Below, piece after piece: positions 33,481 to 42,142 of a DNA stretch of 64,000 nucleotides (its first letter is position 1; the number at the start of each line of letters is the position of its first letter). The notes under the pieces are model-generated. The model did no database searches. It worked only from the letters and a program-made list of their open reading frames with translations, and was not told the origin of the DNA. The DNA lies in the NCBI RefSeq assembly GCF_042610375.1, contig NZ_JBGJZL010000003.1, forward strand, positions 62,001 through 126,000, read 5' to 3'. Both the position numbers and the translations under genes were made by a program. This DNA is from CTSoil-075 sp042610375. Its GTDB lineage: Bacteria; Bacillota; Negativicutes; DSM-13327.

Positions 33481-34662
33481 ATGAGAGAGGTAGTTATTGT
33501 TAGTGCAGTGCGTACTGCAGTTGGTAGTTTCAATGGCTCGCTATCGCCTTTTTCCGCTGTAGATCTTGGAAGTATGGTCATTAAAGAGGCTATCGTGCGC
33601 GCTGGTATCGACGAAGCAAGTATTGATGAAGTTATTTTTGGTAATGTACTTCAGGCAGGTCTAGGACAGAATCCGGCCCGTCAGGCTTCGATTAAAGCTG
33701 GTATTCCAATAGAAGTGCCGTCCTTTACAGTAAATAAAGTCTGTGGCTCAGGACTCAAAACAGTCAATCTAGCAGCAGAGGCGATTATGGCTGGCAGTGC
33801 AGAGATTATTGTTGCCGGCGGTATGGAAAGCATGACAAATGCGCCATATGTAGTAAATAGCAAAGCACGTCAAGGTCTTCGCATGGGTCATTCGACATTA
33901 ACAGATGTCATGATTAAGGATGGTTTGTGGGATGCATTTAACAATTATCATATGGGGATGACCGCTGAAAATGTTGCTGAAAAATTCGGGATTACCCGTG
34001 AGATGCAAGATCAGCTAGCTATTAATTCTCAAAACAAGGCTATTAAAGCCATTGAAAGTGGCGCATTTACCAAAGAAATAGTACCAATAACCATTAAAGG
34101 CAAAAACGGTGATACCATTTTTGATACCGACGAATTTGTTAAGAGTGGGACAACGATTGAAAAAGTTTCGGCTTTGCGCACAGCATTTAAAAAAGATGGT
34201 ACTGTTACTGCTGCTAATGCGTCAGGTATTAATGATGGAGCAGTTGCTTTAGTGATCATGTCTGCTGATAAAGCCAAAGAACTTGGTATTAAGCCTATGG
34301 CTCGTATTCGTTCTTTCGCTTCAGGTGGTGTTGATCCAAGTCTTATGGGAATTGGGCCTGTGCCAGCATCCTGCAAAGCGCTAAGTAAAGCGGGCTTGAC
34401 GATTGATGATCTTGATTTGATTGAGGCTAATGAAGCGTTTGCTGCTCAGTTCTTAGCGGTAGGCAAAGAACTTGGCTTTGATCAAGAAAAAGTGAATGTT
34501 AATGGTGGAGCTATTGCACTTGGTCATCCTATTGGTGCAAGCGGAGCACGTATTTTAGTCACCTTGCTCTATGCTATGGAGGCAAGAGATGCGAAATTAG
34601 GATTAGCTACATTGTGTATTGGTGGCGGACAAGGGATAGCAACCATTATTGAGCGTATGTAA
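33481..34662 (+). CDS. atoB: Acetyl-CoA acetyltransferase (thiolase)
   Basis: A 393-residue biosynthetic/degradative thiolase joining or splitting acetoacetyl-CoA and acetyl-CoA. Nucleophile Cys in VNKVCGSGLKTV (about residue 88), EANEAFAAQFLAVGKELG, catalytic His in GGAIALGHPIGASGAR and the second Cys in LCIGGGQG are all present. Length is the family norm. In this operon it would split acetoacetyl-CoA to two acetyl-CoA or run backwards for butyrate formation. A gap of about 190 bases and a small coiled-coil gene follow. Confidence 0.94.
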   Translation: MREVVIVSAVRTAVGSFNGSLSPFSAVDLGSMVIKEAIVRAGIDEASIDEVIFGNVLQAGLGQNPARQASIKAGIPIEVPSFTVNKVCGSGLKTVNLAAEAIMAGSAEIIVAGGMESMTNAPYVVNSKARQGLRMGHSTLTDVMIKDGLWDAFNNYHMGMTAENVAEKFGITREMQDQLAINSQNKAIKAIESGAFTKEIVPITIKGKNGDTIFDTDEFVKSGTTIEKVSALRTAFKKDGTVTAANASGINDGAVALVIMSADKAKELGIKPMARIRSFASGGVDPSLMGIGPVPASCKALSKAGLTIDDLDLIEANEAFAAQFLAVGKELGFDQEKVNVNGGAIALGHPIGASGARILVTLLYAMEARDAKLGLATLCIGGGQGIATIIERM

Positions 34663-34848
34663 TACTTTGAAATTAGAGATAGAGAATCTATTGACGCTCC
34701 ATATGTAATCAGTTTGTATGACAATATAAGATAGATCAACTTAGCCTTGGTATTTTCATAACATTATAATTACAACGTAAAAATAATCGCTTCGCGGCAT
34801 TGAAAATAAGTTTTATGTGAAGAAAAGCAGAATTATAGGGGTGATTAT

Positions 34849-35022
34849 GTGTCCGATATGAGACTGTTTAGCGATCAGAATATAGTTTCGTATGAAGAGA
34901 TTTCTTCTCCGCTAGAGATGAAAAGAGTAATCAACATGTTGGAAGCTGAAAATGCAAATTTAAAAGAGAAGCTAGAAGTGCTTATGGACATAATAGCCCC
35001 TCTGCTGAAACAGAAAAGGTAA
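34849..35022 (+). CDS. Small coiled-coil protein, 57 aa
   Basis: GTG at 34849 with AGGGGTGA upstream (alternatively ATG at 34858) gives a 57-residue acidic/basic helical peptide. Its centre EMKRVINMLEAENANLKEKL has coiled-coil heptads, and it ends in a basic tail LLKQKR. No known family. It lies inside the catabolic operon between thiolase and acyl-CoA dehydrogenase. Confidence 0.5.
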   Translation: MSDMRLFSDQNIVSYEEISSPLEMKRVINMLEAENANLKEKLEVLMDIIAPLLKQKR

Positions 35023-35182
35023 TGAGCTGGACTAAAATCACTTTGATTGAGTAGTTGTGAATGGACTCGGTGAAGATGTTGGCTTCTTGCTTGTATTTAT
35101 AGTTTAATTCAATATTCGAGATATTGCTAAGCGCAGGGTACGAGGTTGAAAAATATATTTAAAATATGAGGAGACTATTATT

Positions 35183-36322
35183 ATGCAATTTACGCTTACT
35201 GAAGATCAGAAAATGGTGCAAAAATTAGCTCGTGATTTTGCCGAAAAAAGACTAGTACCAACTGTATCTGAAAGAGATCACAAGGAAGAGTTTTCGCGCC
35301 AGTTGGCAAATGAAATGGGTGAAATGGGTTTAATGGGTATATGCTTTCCAGAAAACTATGGCGGTTCTGGTGGTGATGTTCTTAGCTATATTTTAGCTGT
35401 TGAAGAATTATCCAAAGGTGATGATGGTGTTGGTATTACATTATCGGCTACGGTATCACTGTGCGCATGGCCAATTTATGCTTATGGTACGGAAGAGCAA
35501 AAACAAAAATATCTAGTTCCCTTGGCTGAAGGTGAAAAACTAGGTGCCTTTGGACTGACTGAACCAAACGCTGGTACTGATGCAGGCGGTCAACAGACTA
35601 TTGCAGTACTTGATGGTGATGATTATATTCTTAACGGTAGCAAAATTTTTATTACGAATGCTGGTGAAGCTGAAATCTATGTTGTATTTGCTATGACTGA
35701 TAAATCAAAAGGCATGAAGGGCATTAGCGCATTTATCGTAGAAAAAGATATGCCAGGTTTTAGTTTTGGTAAAAAAGAACACAAAATGGGTATTCATACT
35801 TCATTAACTAATGAACTGTCATTCCAAGATGTACGTGTACCAAAAGAAAACTTACTGGGGAAATTAGGAGAAGGTTTTAAAATTGCCATGTCCACCTTGG
35901 ATGGCGGTCGTATCGGTGTGGCTGCTCAGGCACTTGGTATTGCACAAGCGGCTCTTGATCATGCGATTAAATATTCAAAAGAACGAGTACAATTTGGTCA
36001 GCCTATTTGTAAAAACCAGGCGATTGCATTTATGATGGCTGATATGGCTACCAAAATTGATGCAGCTCGTTTGCTAGTCTATCGTGCGGCTTATCTGAAA
36101 GATCAAGGGCTTTCATATTCCAAGGAAGCGGCAATGGCGAAGTTGTATGCATCTGATATTGCGATGGAAGTTACTACTGATGCGGTGCAAATCTTTGGCG
36201 GCTATGGCTATAGTCGGGAATATCCAGTTGAGCGTCTGATGCGTAATGCTAAGATTACACAAATTTATGAAGGAACTAACCAAGTCCAACGTATGGTTAT
36301 TTCTGGAGCTATTTTACGCTAA
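35183..36322 (+). CDS. Short-chain acyl-CoA dehydrogenase (butyryl-CoA dehydrogenase-like)
   Basis: A 379-residue flavoenzyme. GAFGLTEPNAGTDAGG is the first ACAD signature, the second lies near QIFGGYGYSREYPVERLMRNA, and the catalytic Glu is in QIYEGTNQVQRM near the C-terminus, the position used by short- and medium-chain enzymes. With the EtfB-EtfA genes that follow it resembles Bcd-Etf complexes that reduce crotonyl-CoA with NADH while also reducing ferredoxin. GAGGAG lies upstream. A different enoyl-CoA substrate such as caffeyl- or acrylyl-CoA cannot be excluded. Confidence 0.92.
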   Translation: MQFTLTEDQKMVQKLARDFAEKRLVPTVSERDHKEEFSRQLANEMGEMGLMGICFPENYGGSGGDVLSYILAVEELSKGDDGVGITLSATVSLCAWPIYAYGTEEQKQKYLVPLAEGEKLGAFGLTEPNAGTDAGGQQTIAVLDGDDYILNGSKIFITNAGEAEIYVVFAMTDKSKGMKGISAFIVEKDMPGFSFGKKEHKMGIHTSLTNELSFQDVRVPKENLLGKLGEGFKIAMSTLDGGRIGVAAQALGIAQAALDHAIKYSKERVQFGQPICKNQAIAFMMADMATKIDAARLLVYRAAYLKDQGLSYSKEAAMAKLYASDIAMEVTTDAVQIFGGYGYSREYPVERLMRNAKITQIYEGTNQVQRMVISGAILR

Positions 36323-36377
36323 AAGAAGACTTGGCAGGTATGAAATTTATATTCACAAAACAGGAGGGATTAAAACA

Positions 36378-37166
36378 ATGGAAATAGTCGTATGTATCAA
36401 GCAAGTGCCTGACACTACAGAAGTAAAAATTGACCCAGTAACAAACACATTGATTCGTCAAGGTGTTCCGAGTATTGTGAATCCTTTTGATAAAAATGCC
36501 CTAGAAGCAGCATTACAGTTAAAAGCAAAGTATGGAGCTAGAGTGACTGTTCTTTCTATGGGACCACCTCAGGCTAAGGACGCTCTAAAAGAGTGTTTGG
36601 CCATGGGTGCTGATGAAGCGATATTGATGAGCGATCGAGCTTTTGGTGGATCCGATACCTTGGCAACAAGTAATACCTTGGCAGCTGGTATTAATAAAAT
36701 AGATAAAGTTGATATTATTATTTGTGGAAAACAAGCAATTGATGGGGACACTGCGCAAGTCGGACCTGAAATGGCTGAGCATTTAAATCTGACTCAGGTT
36801 ACTTATGTATCTAAAATTGACAGTATCGATGGTAAGATCATACGTGTTGAACGTGAACATGAGGAAGGCTATGAAGTGGTTGATGCGCAAATGCCAGTAC
36901 TATTGACTGTTGTCAAATCGATTAACGAGCCGCGCACACCGACTGTCAAAGGTTTGATGAAAGCTTCTCGCAAAGAAATTACTACATGGACAGTAAATGA
37001 CATAGTTGTTGATTCTAGTGCTATTGGACTTAAAGGTTCACCAACTCAGGTGCGACGTATCTTTACGCCTGAGCGACGTATACAGGGCGAATTGATTCAA
37101 GCAGATACGGCTCGGGAAGCAGCTGCTACACTCGCTCGCAGATTAATCGAGGCAAAAATTATATAG
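36378..37166 (+). CDS. etfB: Electron transfer flavoprotein beta subunit
   Basis: A 262-residue EtfB: CIKQVPDTTEVKIDP at the N-terminus, GADEAILMSD and the family signature VEREHEEGYEVVDAQMPVLLTV. ATG at 36378 with AGGAGG upstream gives the standard start; longer readings overlap the dehydrogenase gene. With the downstream EtfA it forms the FAD/AMP- or two-FAD heterodimer that feeds the acyl-CoA dehydrogenase. Bifurcating type is suggested by the ferredoxin fusion in EtfA but not proven by a motif here. Confidence 0.93.
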   Translation: MEIVVCIKQVPDTTEVKIDPVTNTLIRQGVPSIVNPFDKNALEAALQLKAKYGARVTVLSMGPPQAKDALKECLAMGADEAILMSDRAFGGSDTLATSNTLAAGINKIDKVDIIICGKQAIDGDTAQVGPEMAEHLNLTQVTYVSKIDSIDGKIIRVEREHEEGYEVVDAQMPVLLTVVKSINEPRTPTVKGLMKASRKEITTWTVNDIVVDSSAIGLKGSPTQVRRIFTPERRIQGELIQADTAREAAATLARRLIEAKII

Positions 37167-37184
37167 GTATATGAGGTGAGAAAA

Positions 37185-38375
37185 ATGGCTGTAGAAGTAA
37201 ATAAAGAAGAATGTATTGGCTGTAGCGCATGCGTAAGTGCTTGTCCTTTTGGCGCTATTATCATGGATGATAGTAAGGCTGTTATTACTGATGGGTGTAC
37301 AGTATGTGGGGCTTGTGTTGACACATGCCCAGTGGGCGCAATTATTCATGCAGTAGAAAAAAAAGAATGTGCTATTAATAAAGATGACTATAAAGGTGTT
37401 TGGGTCTATATTGAGCAATTTGAAGGACAAGCTCGTAATGTTGGCTATGAACTATTAAATGAAGGACGCAAACTAGCAGATGCAATGAAACAAGAGTTAT
37501 CAGCTGTCCTTATTGGTGATAATGTAAATCATCTTACGAAAGAAGCAATTGCTAGAGGTGCTGACAAAGTATATTTGGTAGAAGGGGCAGAATTTAATCA
37601 TTTTAGTACAGATGCATATACGATTACCCTTACAGACCTTATCAATACATATAAACCGTCAGTCATTTTGATGGGTGCAACCATTGATGGACGAGATCTG
37701 GGACCACGGGTAGCCTGTCGAGTCACTACTGGATTGACTGCTGATTGTACCAATCTTGGTATCGATGAAGAGACGGGTCTAGTAGCTTGGACTCGTCCAG
37801 CATTTGGGGGCAATATTATGGCAACGATTTTGTGCCCAGATCATCGTCCGCAGATGGGTACGATACGTCCTAATGTATTTAAACGTGCAGAACCTGATTT
37901 TACCCGTAAAGGTGAGGTTATACAGGTAGCCAGTAAAGTAAAAGTAGAAGATATTCGTACAAAGTTAATTGACATTATTAAAGTATGCACTGCATCGTGC
38001 AACTTGGAAGAGGCAAACATCATTGTTTCCGGTGGACGTGGTATGTGTAAACCTGAAAACTTTGCGTTGATTGAACAGTTGGCAAGTGTACTTGGCGGAG
38101 CTGTTGGTTCTTCGCGCGCAGCAGTTGATGCTGGTTGGATGCCGGCGTTGCATCAGGTTGGGCAGACTGGCAAGACCGTAGGACCACAAGTGTATTTTGC
38201 TTGTGGTATTTCGGGAGCCATTCAACATGTAGCTGGCATGTCATCTTCTGATATTGTTATTGCCATTAACAAAGATCCAGAGGCCAATATCTTTAAACTT
38301 GCCAATTATGGAATTGTTGGTGATGTCATGGAAGTTATCCCTGCCTTAATTGAAGAATTTAAAAAAATTAAATAG
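37185..38375 (+). CDS. etfA: Electron transfer flavoprotein alpha subunit with N-terminal ferredoxin domain
   Basis: A 396-residue fusion. Residues about 5-60 carry two 4Fe-4S motifs (CIGCSACVSACPFGAI and CTVCGACVDTCPVGAI). Residues about 70-395 are EtfA, with the FAD-binding GRGMCKPENFALIEQLA, GSSRAAVDAGW and IAINKDPEANIF segments. The same fusion is found in CarE of the caffeyl-CoA reductase complex, which is electron-bifurcating. ATG at 37185 follows AGGTGAG; the GTG at 37176 overlaps that signal. It lies nine bases beyond the etfB stop region. Confidence 0.94.
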   Translation: MAVEVNKEECIGCSACVSACPFGAIIMDDSKAVITDGCTVCGACVDTCPVGAIIHAVEKKECAINKDDYKGVWVYIEQFEGQARNVGYELLNEGRKLADAMKQELSAVLIGDNVNHLTKEAIARGADKVYLVEGAEFNHFSTDAYTITLTDLINTYKPSVILMGATIDGRDLGPRVACRVTTGLTADCTNLGIDEETGLVAWTRPAFGGNIMATILCPDHRPQMGTIRPNVFKRAEPDFTRKGEVIQVASKVKVEDIRTKLIDIIKVCTASCNLEEANIIVSGGRGMCKPENFALIEQLASVLGGAVGSSRAAVDAGWMPALHQVGQTGKTVGPQVYFACGISGAIQHVAGMSSSDIVIAINKDPEANIFKLANYGIVGDVMEVIPALIEEFKKIK

Positions 38376-38388
38376 GGGGTATTATTTT

Positions 38389-38805
38389 ATGGTACAAGAT
38401 ATTTCATTTGCTGACATCAAGGTCAGCGATAAAGCCAGTATGACTAAAACAGTCAGCGAGTATGATGTTTATACTTTTGCAGGTCTTACCGGCGATTTTA
38501 ACCCAGTTCATGTTAATGCTGAATTTGCAAAAAACACTATGTTCAAGGAGCGGATTGCCCACGGAATGTTATCGGCAGGTTTTATTTCCAGTGTCCTCGG
38601 CACGACTCTTCCAGGAGCCAATACTATTTATCTCAAACAGGAACTAAGCTTCAAAGCTCCAGTAAAAATAGGTGATACAGTTACTGCTACCGTAGAGGTG
38701 ATAGAAAAGATTGAGGAAAAACACCGTTTGATTTTACGTACAACTGTGATTAATCAGGACGGCATCTTGGTGGTGGATGGAAAAGCAACTGTTATGAAAA
38801 AATGA
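38389..38805 (+). CDS. MaoC-like (R)-enoyl-CoA hydratase
   Basis: A 138-residue hot-dog-fold hydratase with the catalytic Asp/His motif in AGLTGDFNPVHVN and the RIAHGMLSAGF helix. The family (PhaJ type) hydrates crotonyl-CoA to (R)-3-hydroxybutyryl-CoA, or the reverse. GGGGG lies upstream of ATG at 38389; a longer reading overlaps etfA. It closes the catabolic operon. No crotonase or 3-hydroxybutyryl-CoA dehydrogenase is present, so the route to the enoyl-CoA is either (R)-specific or completed elsewhere. Confidence 0.9.
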   Translation: MVQDISFADIKVSDKASMTKTVSEYDVYTFAGLTGDFNPVHVNAEFAKNTMFKERIAHGMLSAGFISSVLGTTLPGANTIYLKQELSFKAPVKIGDTVTATVEVIEKIEEKHRLILRTTVINQDGILVVDGKATVMKK

Positions 38806-38882
38806 TAGTTTGATGAGTATGCCATAGGCTTAGATATCATCAAGACATCTGCAACTTCATCAATAGTTAGCATTTTAATCAT
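38754..38882 (-). pseudogene. Truncated excisionase-type HTH fragment
   Basis: On the minus strand AAAGGAG and an ATG at 38882 open MIKMLTIDEVADVLMISKP and then AY, the pattern of the HTH_17/excisionase family (LTxxEVAxxLxxSxxTxY). After about 22 residues it runs into the antisense of the maoC gene and stops at 38754 without the rest of the domain. The ribosome binding site and motif make it a probable remnant; the downstream codons are not gene-like. Confidence 0.45.
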
Positions 38883-38906
38883 CCTCATGGCTCCTTTCTC
38901 TTATAG

Positions 38907-38951
38907 AAATACAAAAGAGACCTATATTCTCCATAGGTCTCTTTTGTATTT
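38907..38951. terminator. Terminator, strong symmetrical hairpin
   Basis: AAATACAAAAGAGACCTAT and its complement form a 19-bp perfect stem with a seven-base loop and T-rich flanks. It ends the catabolic operon and could act in both directions. Confidence 0.8.
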
Positions 38952-38985
38952 GATTTTGTCTAGTAAGTCTCAATCTCTCTCGCAA

Positions 38986-39014
38986 TTTTCAAAAAAACTT
39001 TTTCAGTGTATAAT
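38986..39014 (+). promoter_or_regulatory. Promoter of gene at 39048
   Basis: TTTTCA (38986-38991), 17-base spacer, TATAAT (39009-39014). It overlaps any earlier start for the downstream gene and so supports ATG at 39048. Confidence 0.6.
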
Positions 39015-39047
39015 AGTGAAAAAGTTTATAATTATTGGAGGGAAAAG

Positions 39048-39722
39048 ATGAAAATATTATCTCTTCTAGATAAACCGGTTAGGCCACGTGAGATAATGGA
39101 AGCAATCGAGGAAGATCGAAAAACAATATCAGCTCGGCAGATGGTTGCTGGCTCTAAGAATAAAGCGTTGCGCGAGTGTTGGCAGGCAGCGGCATTCGGG
39201 ATAGGTTATGAGACTTTTGCTCAACCATGTAAGATTACTGTATTAAGTGGAACACGTCCTCTTGATTTTCAACTTGTAACTGGAGATAAATGTTTGCCTT
39301 TCGAAACGGTAATGATTTTGCAAGAGGATAGAAAAATGGGAGATGAATACCGAGAGATTGAAGCAATTGTTGCAAGTGGGAAGACCTATATTAAGCATAT
39401 TTCGGAAGAAGATATAAGCAACAACGAGAAGAACCTTCCGAATCGTATATGTAAAGCGATAGAAAAGAAATCTTTTAAATATGACCCAAGTGTCAACCTG
39501 TGTATTTATCTCAATATCTTTGCTCCTGCTGTAAACATTGAAGAAATAAGAGAAACCTGTAAAGGGCTTGAAAATTCATTTGAATCGATCTGGTTGTTAT
39601 CTGGAAATCATATTGCTACTCTTTTTATCTCTCCGAAGAGTTCTTTAATAAAAATTGATGTTTTTGGAGAGCATGATGCTAATGCTATTCCAGAGCTTGA
39701 AGAGGAAATTAATCCGATGTGA
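39048..39722 (+). CDS. Hypothetical protein
   Basis: A 224-residue soluble protein with GGAGGG upstream. Its N-terminus (LLDKPVRPREIMEAIEEDRK) resembles a short winged-helix region, and a Cys residue precedes the conserved-looking ECWQAAAFGIGYETFAQP. The rest is alpha/beta, with hydrophobic strands such as SIWLLSGNHIATLFI. I recognise no family. It is transcribed alone, from a good promoter, between two terminated units. Confidence 0.55.
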   Translation: MKILSLLDKPVRPREIMEAIEEDRKTISARQMVAGSKNKALRECWQAAAFGIGYETFAQPCKITVLSGTRPLDFQLVTGDKCLPFETVMILQEDRKMGDEYREIEAIVASGKTYIKHISEEDISNNEKNLPNRICKAIEKKSFKYDPSVNLCIYLNIFAPAVNIEEIRETCKGLENSFESIWLLSGNHIATLFISPKSSLIKIDVFGEHDANAIPELEEEINPM

Positions 39723-39993
39723 TTTGTCGCACGAAAGGTATCTTCAGTTCGATAGTAAAATAAAAAATTAAATTATCTCGAAAAAAGGTTTTTTTTAGTA
39801 TAAAATGAATATAAGTGTTGGTCGTATATGGTAATATAGAATCTTGAAAGAAGATTTTGCTATCATTTCGCAACAGCTAACCAAGGGGAATTTACTGATT
39901 TTTTCATTAATTATATTTGTTATGGTGAATAAATTTAAATATAATCCATCTCTCATATTTTTGTAGTACTAAAATAAAAAAGGAGAGGAAAAA
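39723..39993. other. Intergenic, nothing recognised
   Basis: AT-rich. Contains a T8 run near 39787 and the upstream region of the next gene. No gene or clear hairpin is seen. Confidence 0.4.
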
Positions 39994-40905
39994 ATGAAAA
40001 AAGTTAGTATGCGTATTGTATTGATTTTAAGCTTATTGTTACAACTTGGTACTTGGGATTCAATTTTGGCAAAACCACTGAAGGAGATACCAGTATCTAA
40101 TGTGAAAATTGAACAATGGGTAGGACGCACCTTCACCTTTATGGCTTTGCCTACTGATCAACAAGCTGATGGCTATGAGATGTTTACGGTCAAACAAGAG
40201 TCCCAGGGATTTCAGGGAGATCGTTCCTTGCGTATTCCCTACACCGAACATGTTGGGAAAAAAGTGACAGTTAATGAAATTGTAGCTTTTCCAGCAGGTG
40301 ACAACCAACAAGAATATATGGTCTATATGACGGTGCAGGGTACAGGGGAAAAATTAGTTGGTCGCAGCATGCGTAACCAATTAGAAGGACTAGTATTAAC
40401 AGCTGATTTGGAGCAAGCGCGGCGACAGTTTTTAGGGAAAACCATTTATCCGAAGTTTAGGGAACTGTCAGGATTAGCTGTTTCTGATGGTATGATCGTA
40501 CCAGCGTCAGTACCGATTAAAATTGGTGATCCGGTTACAGTTATAGATGTATATATAGGTAATCAATTGCAGCAACCGATTTGGTTAGTTGTTTCTGTAA
40601 AAGGGGAAAAGGCAGTCTTACCGATTGCTTATAGCTGGACGAATGCTCCCATTCAGTCTTGGGGGCAGAATGCTCGATGGCAAGACTTTTTATTCATGGA
40701 AGATCCAAGAATTAGTCTCGGTGGAACCTTGGATTTATGGAATCAGATTGAAAATGGGAATATAGAAGAAGGTATGACGAAAGAACAAGTCTATCTGAGT
40801 TGGGGTAAACCAGTTCGTACTGACGACAATGATTCAATTTGGATTTATGGTACGAATAAACTTAGTTTTCATGGTGAGATATTATACTCTATTGAGGAAA
40901 TTTAA
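39994..40905 (+). CDS. Secreted protein with SmpA/BamE-like C-terminus
   Basis: A 303-residue protein with a signal peptide (VSMRIVLILSLLLQLGTWDS, cleavage near ILA-KP). The mature part has two beta-rich segments (GRTFTFMALPTDQQADGYEMF near 40; VTVIDVYIGNQLQQPIWLVV near 185). The last 60 residues, GNIEEGMTKEQVYLSWGKPV followed by an aromatic IWIYG, resemble the SmpA/BamE fold, in which GMTxxxVxxxxGxP is typical. AGGAGAGG lies upstream. Negativicutes have an outer membrane, so an envelope role is plausible, though no lipobox is present. Confidence 0.7.
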   Translation: MKKVSMRIVLILSLLLQLGTWDSILAKPLKEIPVSNVKIEQWVGRTFTFMALPTDQQADGYEMFTVKQESQGFQGDRSLRIPYTEHVGKKVTVNEIVAFPAGDNQQEYMVYMTVQGTGEKLVGRSMRNQLEGLVLTADLEQARRQFLGKTIYPKFRELSGLAVSDGMIVPASVPIKIGDPVTVIDVYIGNQLQQPIWLVVSVKGEKAVLPIAYSWTNAPIQSWGQNARWQDFLFMEDPRISLGGTLDLWNQIENGNIEEGMTKEQVYLSWGKPVRTDDNDSIWIYGTNKLSFHGEILYSIEEI

Positions 40906-40953
40906 AACCATACTCAATTCTCGAATGCCAGTATAGCAGTCGTTAAAAGAAGA

Positions 40954-40983
40954 TGGTCTGCCATTCATAGTAGATGGTAGACT
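40954..40983 (+). other. Stem-loop before TPR gene
   Basis: GTCTGCCAT and ATGGTAGAC pair over nine positions with one mismatch. It has no T run; it could be a weak terminator or a leader structure. Confidence 0.35.
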
Positions 40984-41077
40984 ACTGGATATTTGATTGC
41001 TATATACTGGTTCAATCAATGTGTAGATGATATACTTTAGGTAAATACATTTTTAGAGGTAAAAGGAGTATAGTTAT

Positions 41078-41527
41078 ATGTTTGTGAACGAAGATGAACC
41101 GTCTCTTACTGCAATTCAATGGTTCAATAAAGGGTATGATTATGATATCAAAGAAGATTATGATAATGCCATTTTCGCCTATACGAAAGCAATTGAATTA
41201 AATTCACAAGATGCAGATGCTTATACCAATCGTGGAGCTGTTTATGATACCAAAGGTGAATATGATCTAGCGATTATAGATTATACGAAAGCGATTGAGT
41301 TAAATCCACAAGATGCGGATGTTTATGCCAATCGTGGAAATGCTTATCTCAATAAAAATCAATATGATTTAGCGATTAGTGATTATGATAAAACGATTGA
41401 ATTAGATCCACATGCTGTAGATGTTTATATCAACAAAGTATTTGCTTGTGAAAAATCAGGAAATTACACTGGTTCTCAGATCGAAGTAATTAAACAAAAG
41501 ATACAAGAACTCGGCGATCATATCTAA
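41078..41527 (+). CDS. TPR-repeat protein
   Basis: A 149-residue soluble protein of three to four tetratricopeptide repeats of 34 residues, with units starting near residues 10, 45, 79 and 110. The repeated YTKAIELNPQDADVYANRG consensus is seen twice nearly identically. TPR arrays mediate protein-protein contacts; no enzymatic domain is present. AAAGGAG lies upstream and a terminator directly downstream. Partner unknown. Confidence 0.85.
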   Translation: MFVNEDEPSLTAIQWFNKGYDYDIKEDYDNAIFAYTKAIELNSQDADAYTNRGAVYDTKGEYDLAIIDYTKAIELNPQDADVYANRGNAYLNKNQYDLAISDYDKTIELDPHAVDVYINKVFACEKSGNYTGSQIEVIKQKIQELGDHI

Positions 41528-41555
41528 GTTCTAATGCAATAGCAATAGCAAGAGC

Positions 41556-41586
41556 AAGAGTACGAAATCTGTACTCTTTTTCTTTT
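41556..41586 (+). terminator. Terminator after TPR gene
   Basis: AAGAGTAC and GTACTCTT stem with a seven-base loop, then TTTCTTTTT. Confidence 0.75.
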
Positions 41587-41663
41587 TGCAAATTCCAGAT
41601 AGAATAGAGATCTGTGCTATGGTAGAATAAAAATAGCACCCAATAATATGAGTGCTGGATGCC

Positions 41664-41870
41664 CTATTGTCGTTTTAATACTAGATTAGCATTGACGATG
41701 ATCCGATTAATGTACTCCATCGAGTTTGCATGTTGTAGGTCGCTCACGATTCTTTGTAACCTCATTGCTTTTTTATGATTGCTCATTGACTCATTGGCAA
41801 GTAATGTCTTAATCGTTTGATTTAACTCATCGTGTACCTGTTTGACTCTTAATTTCACTTTTTTGTCCAT
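41664..41870 (-). CDS. Small hypothetical helical protein, 68 aa
   Basis: A basic, all-helical peptide (KVKLRVKQVHDELNQTIKTL, then QRIVSDLQHANSMEYINRII). AGGGGAC lies at a suitable distance upstream on the minus strand. It is not a known family to me. Convergent with the TPR gene, with an A/T-rich promoter region to its right. Size and composition suggest a regulatory or sporulation-associated small protein, without proof. Confidence 0.6.
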   Translation of the reverse strand: MDKKVKLRVKQVHDELNQTIKTLLANESMSNHKKAMRLQRIVSDLQHANSMEYINRIIVNANLVLKRQ

Positions 41871-42142
41871 AATTTGTCCCCTTGTTTATGATCTAGAATA
41901 GTCCTTTCTCACCAAGCAATTGTTGAGCTGGTGTTGAAGGTAGTATTTAAGTATGTGTATCTATTATAGCTTATATTGTATAACCTTACTATTATTAGCT
42001 TACTTTCCTGTGAAGTATAATAGCAAGGTATATTTTCTGACGATCAATGATCCAGGAATTTACGCTATGATGGTAAATATAGTTTTATGAAGTATAATGT
42101 AATCAATAGTGAATGAGATAGTAGCTAAGGAGGTAAATGATT

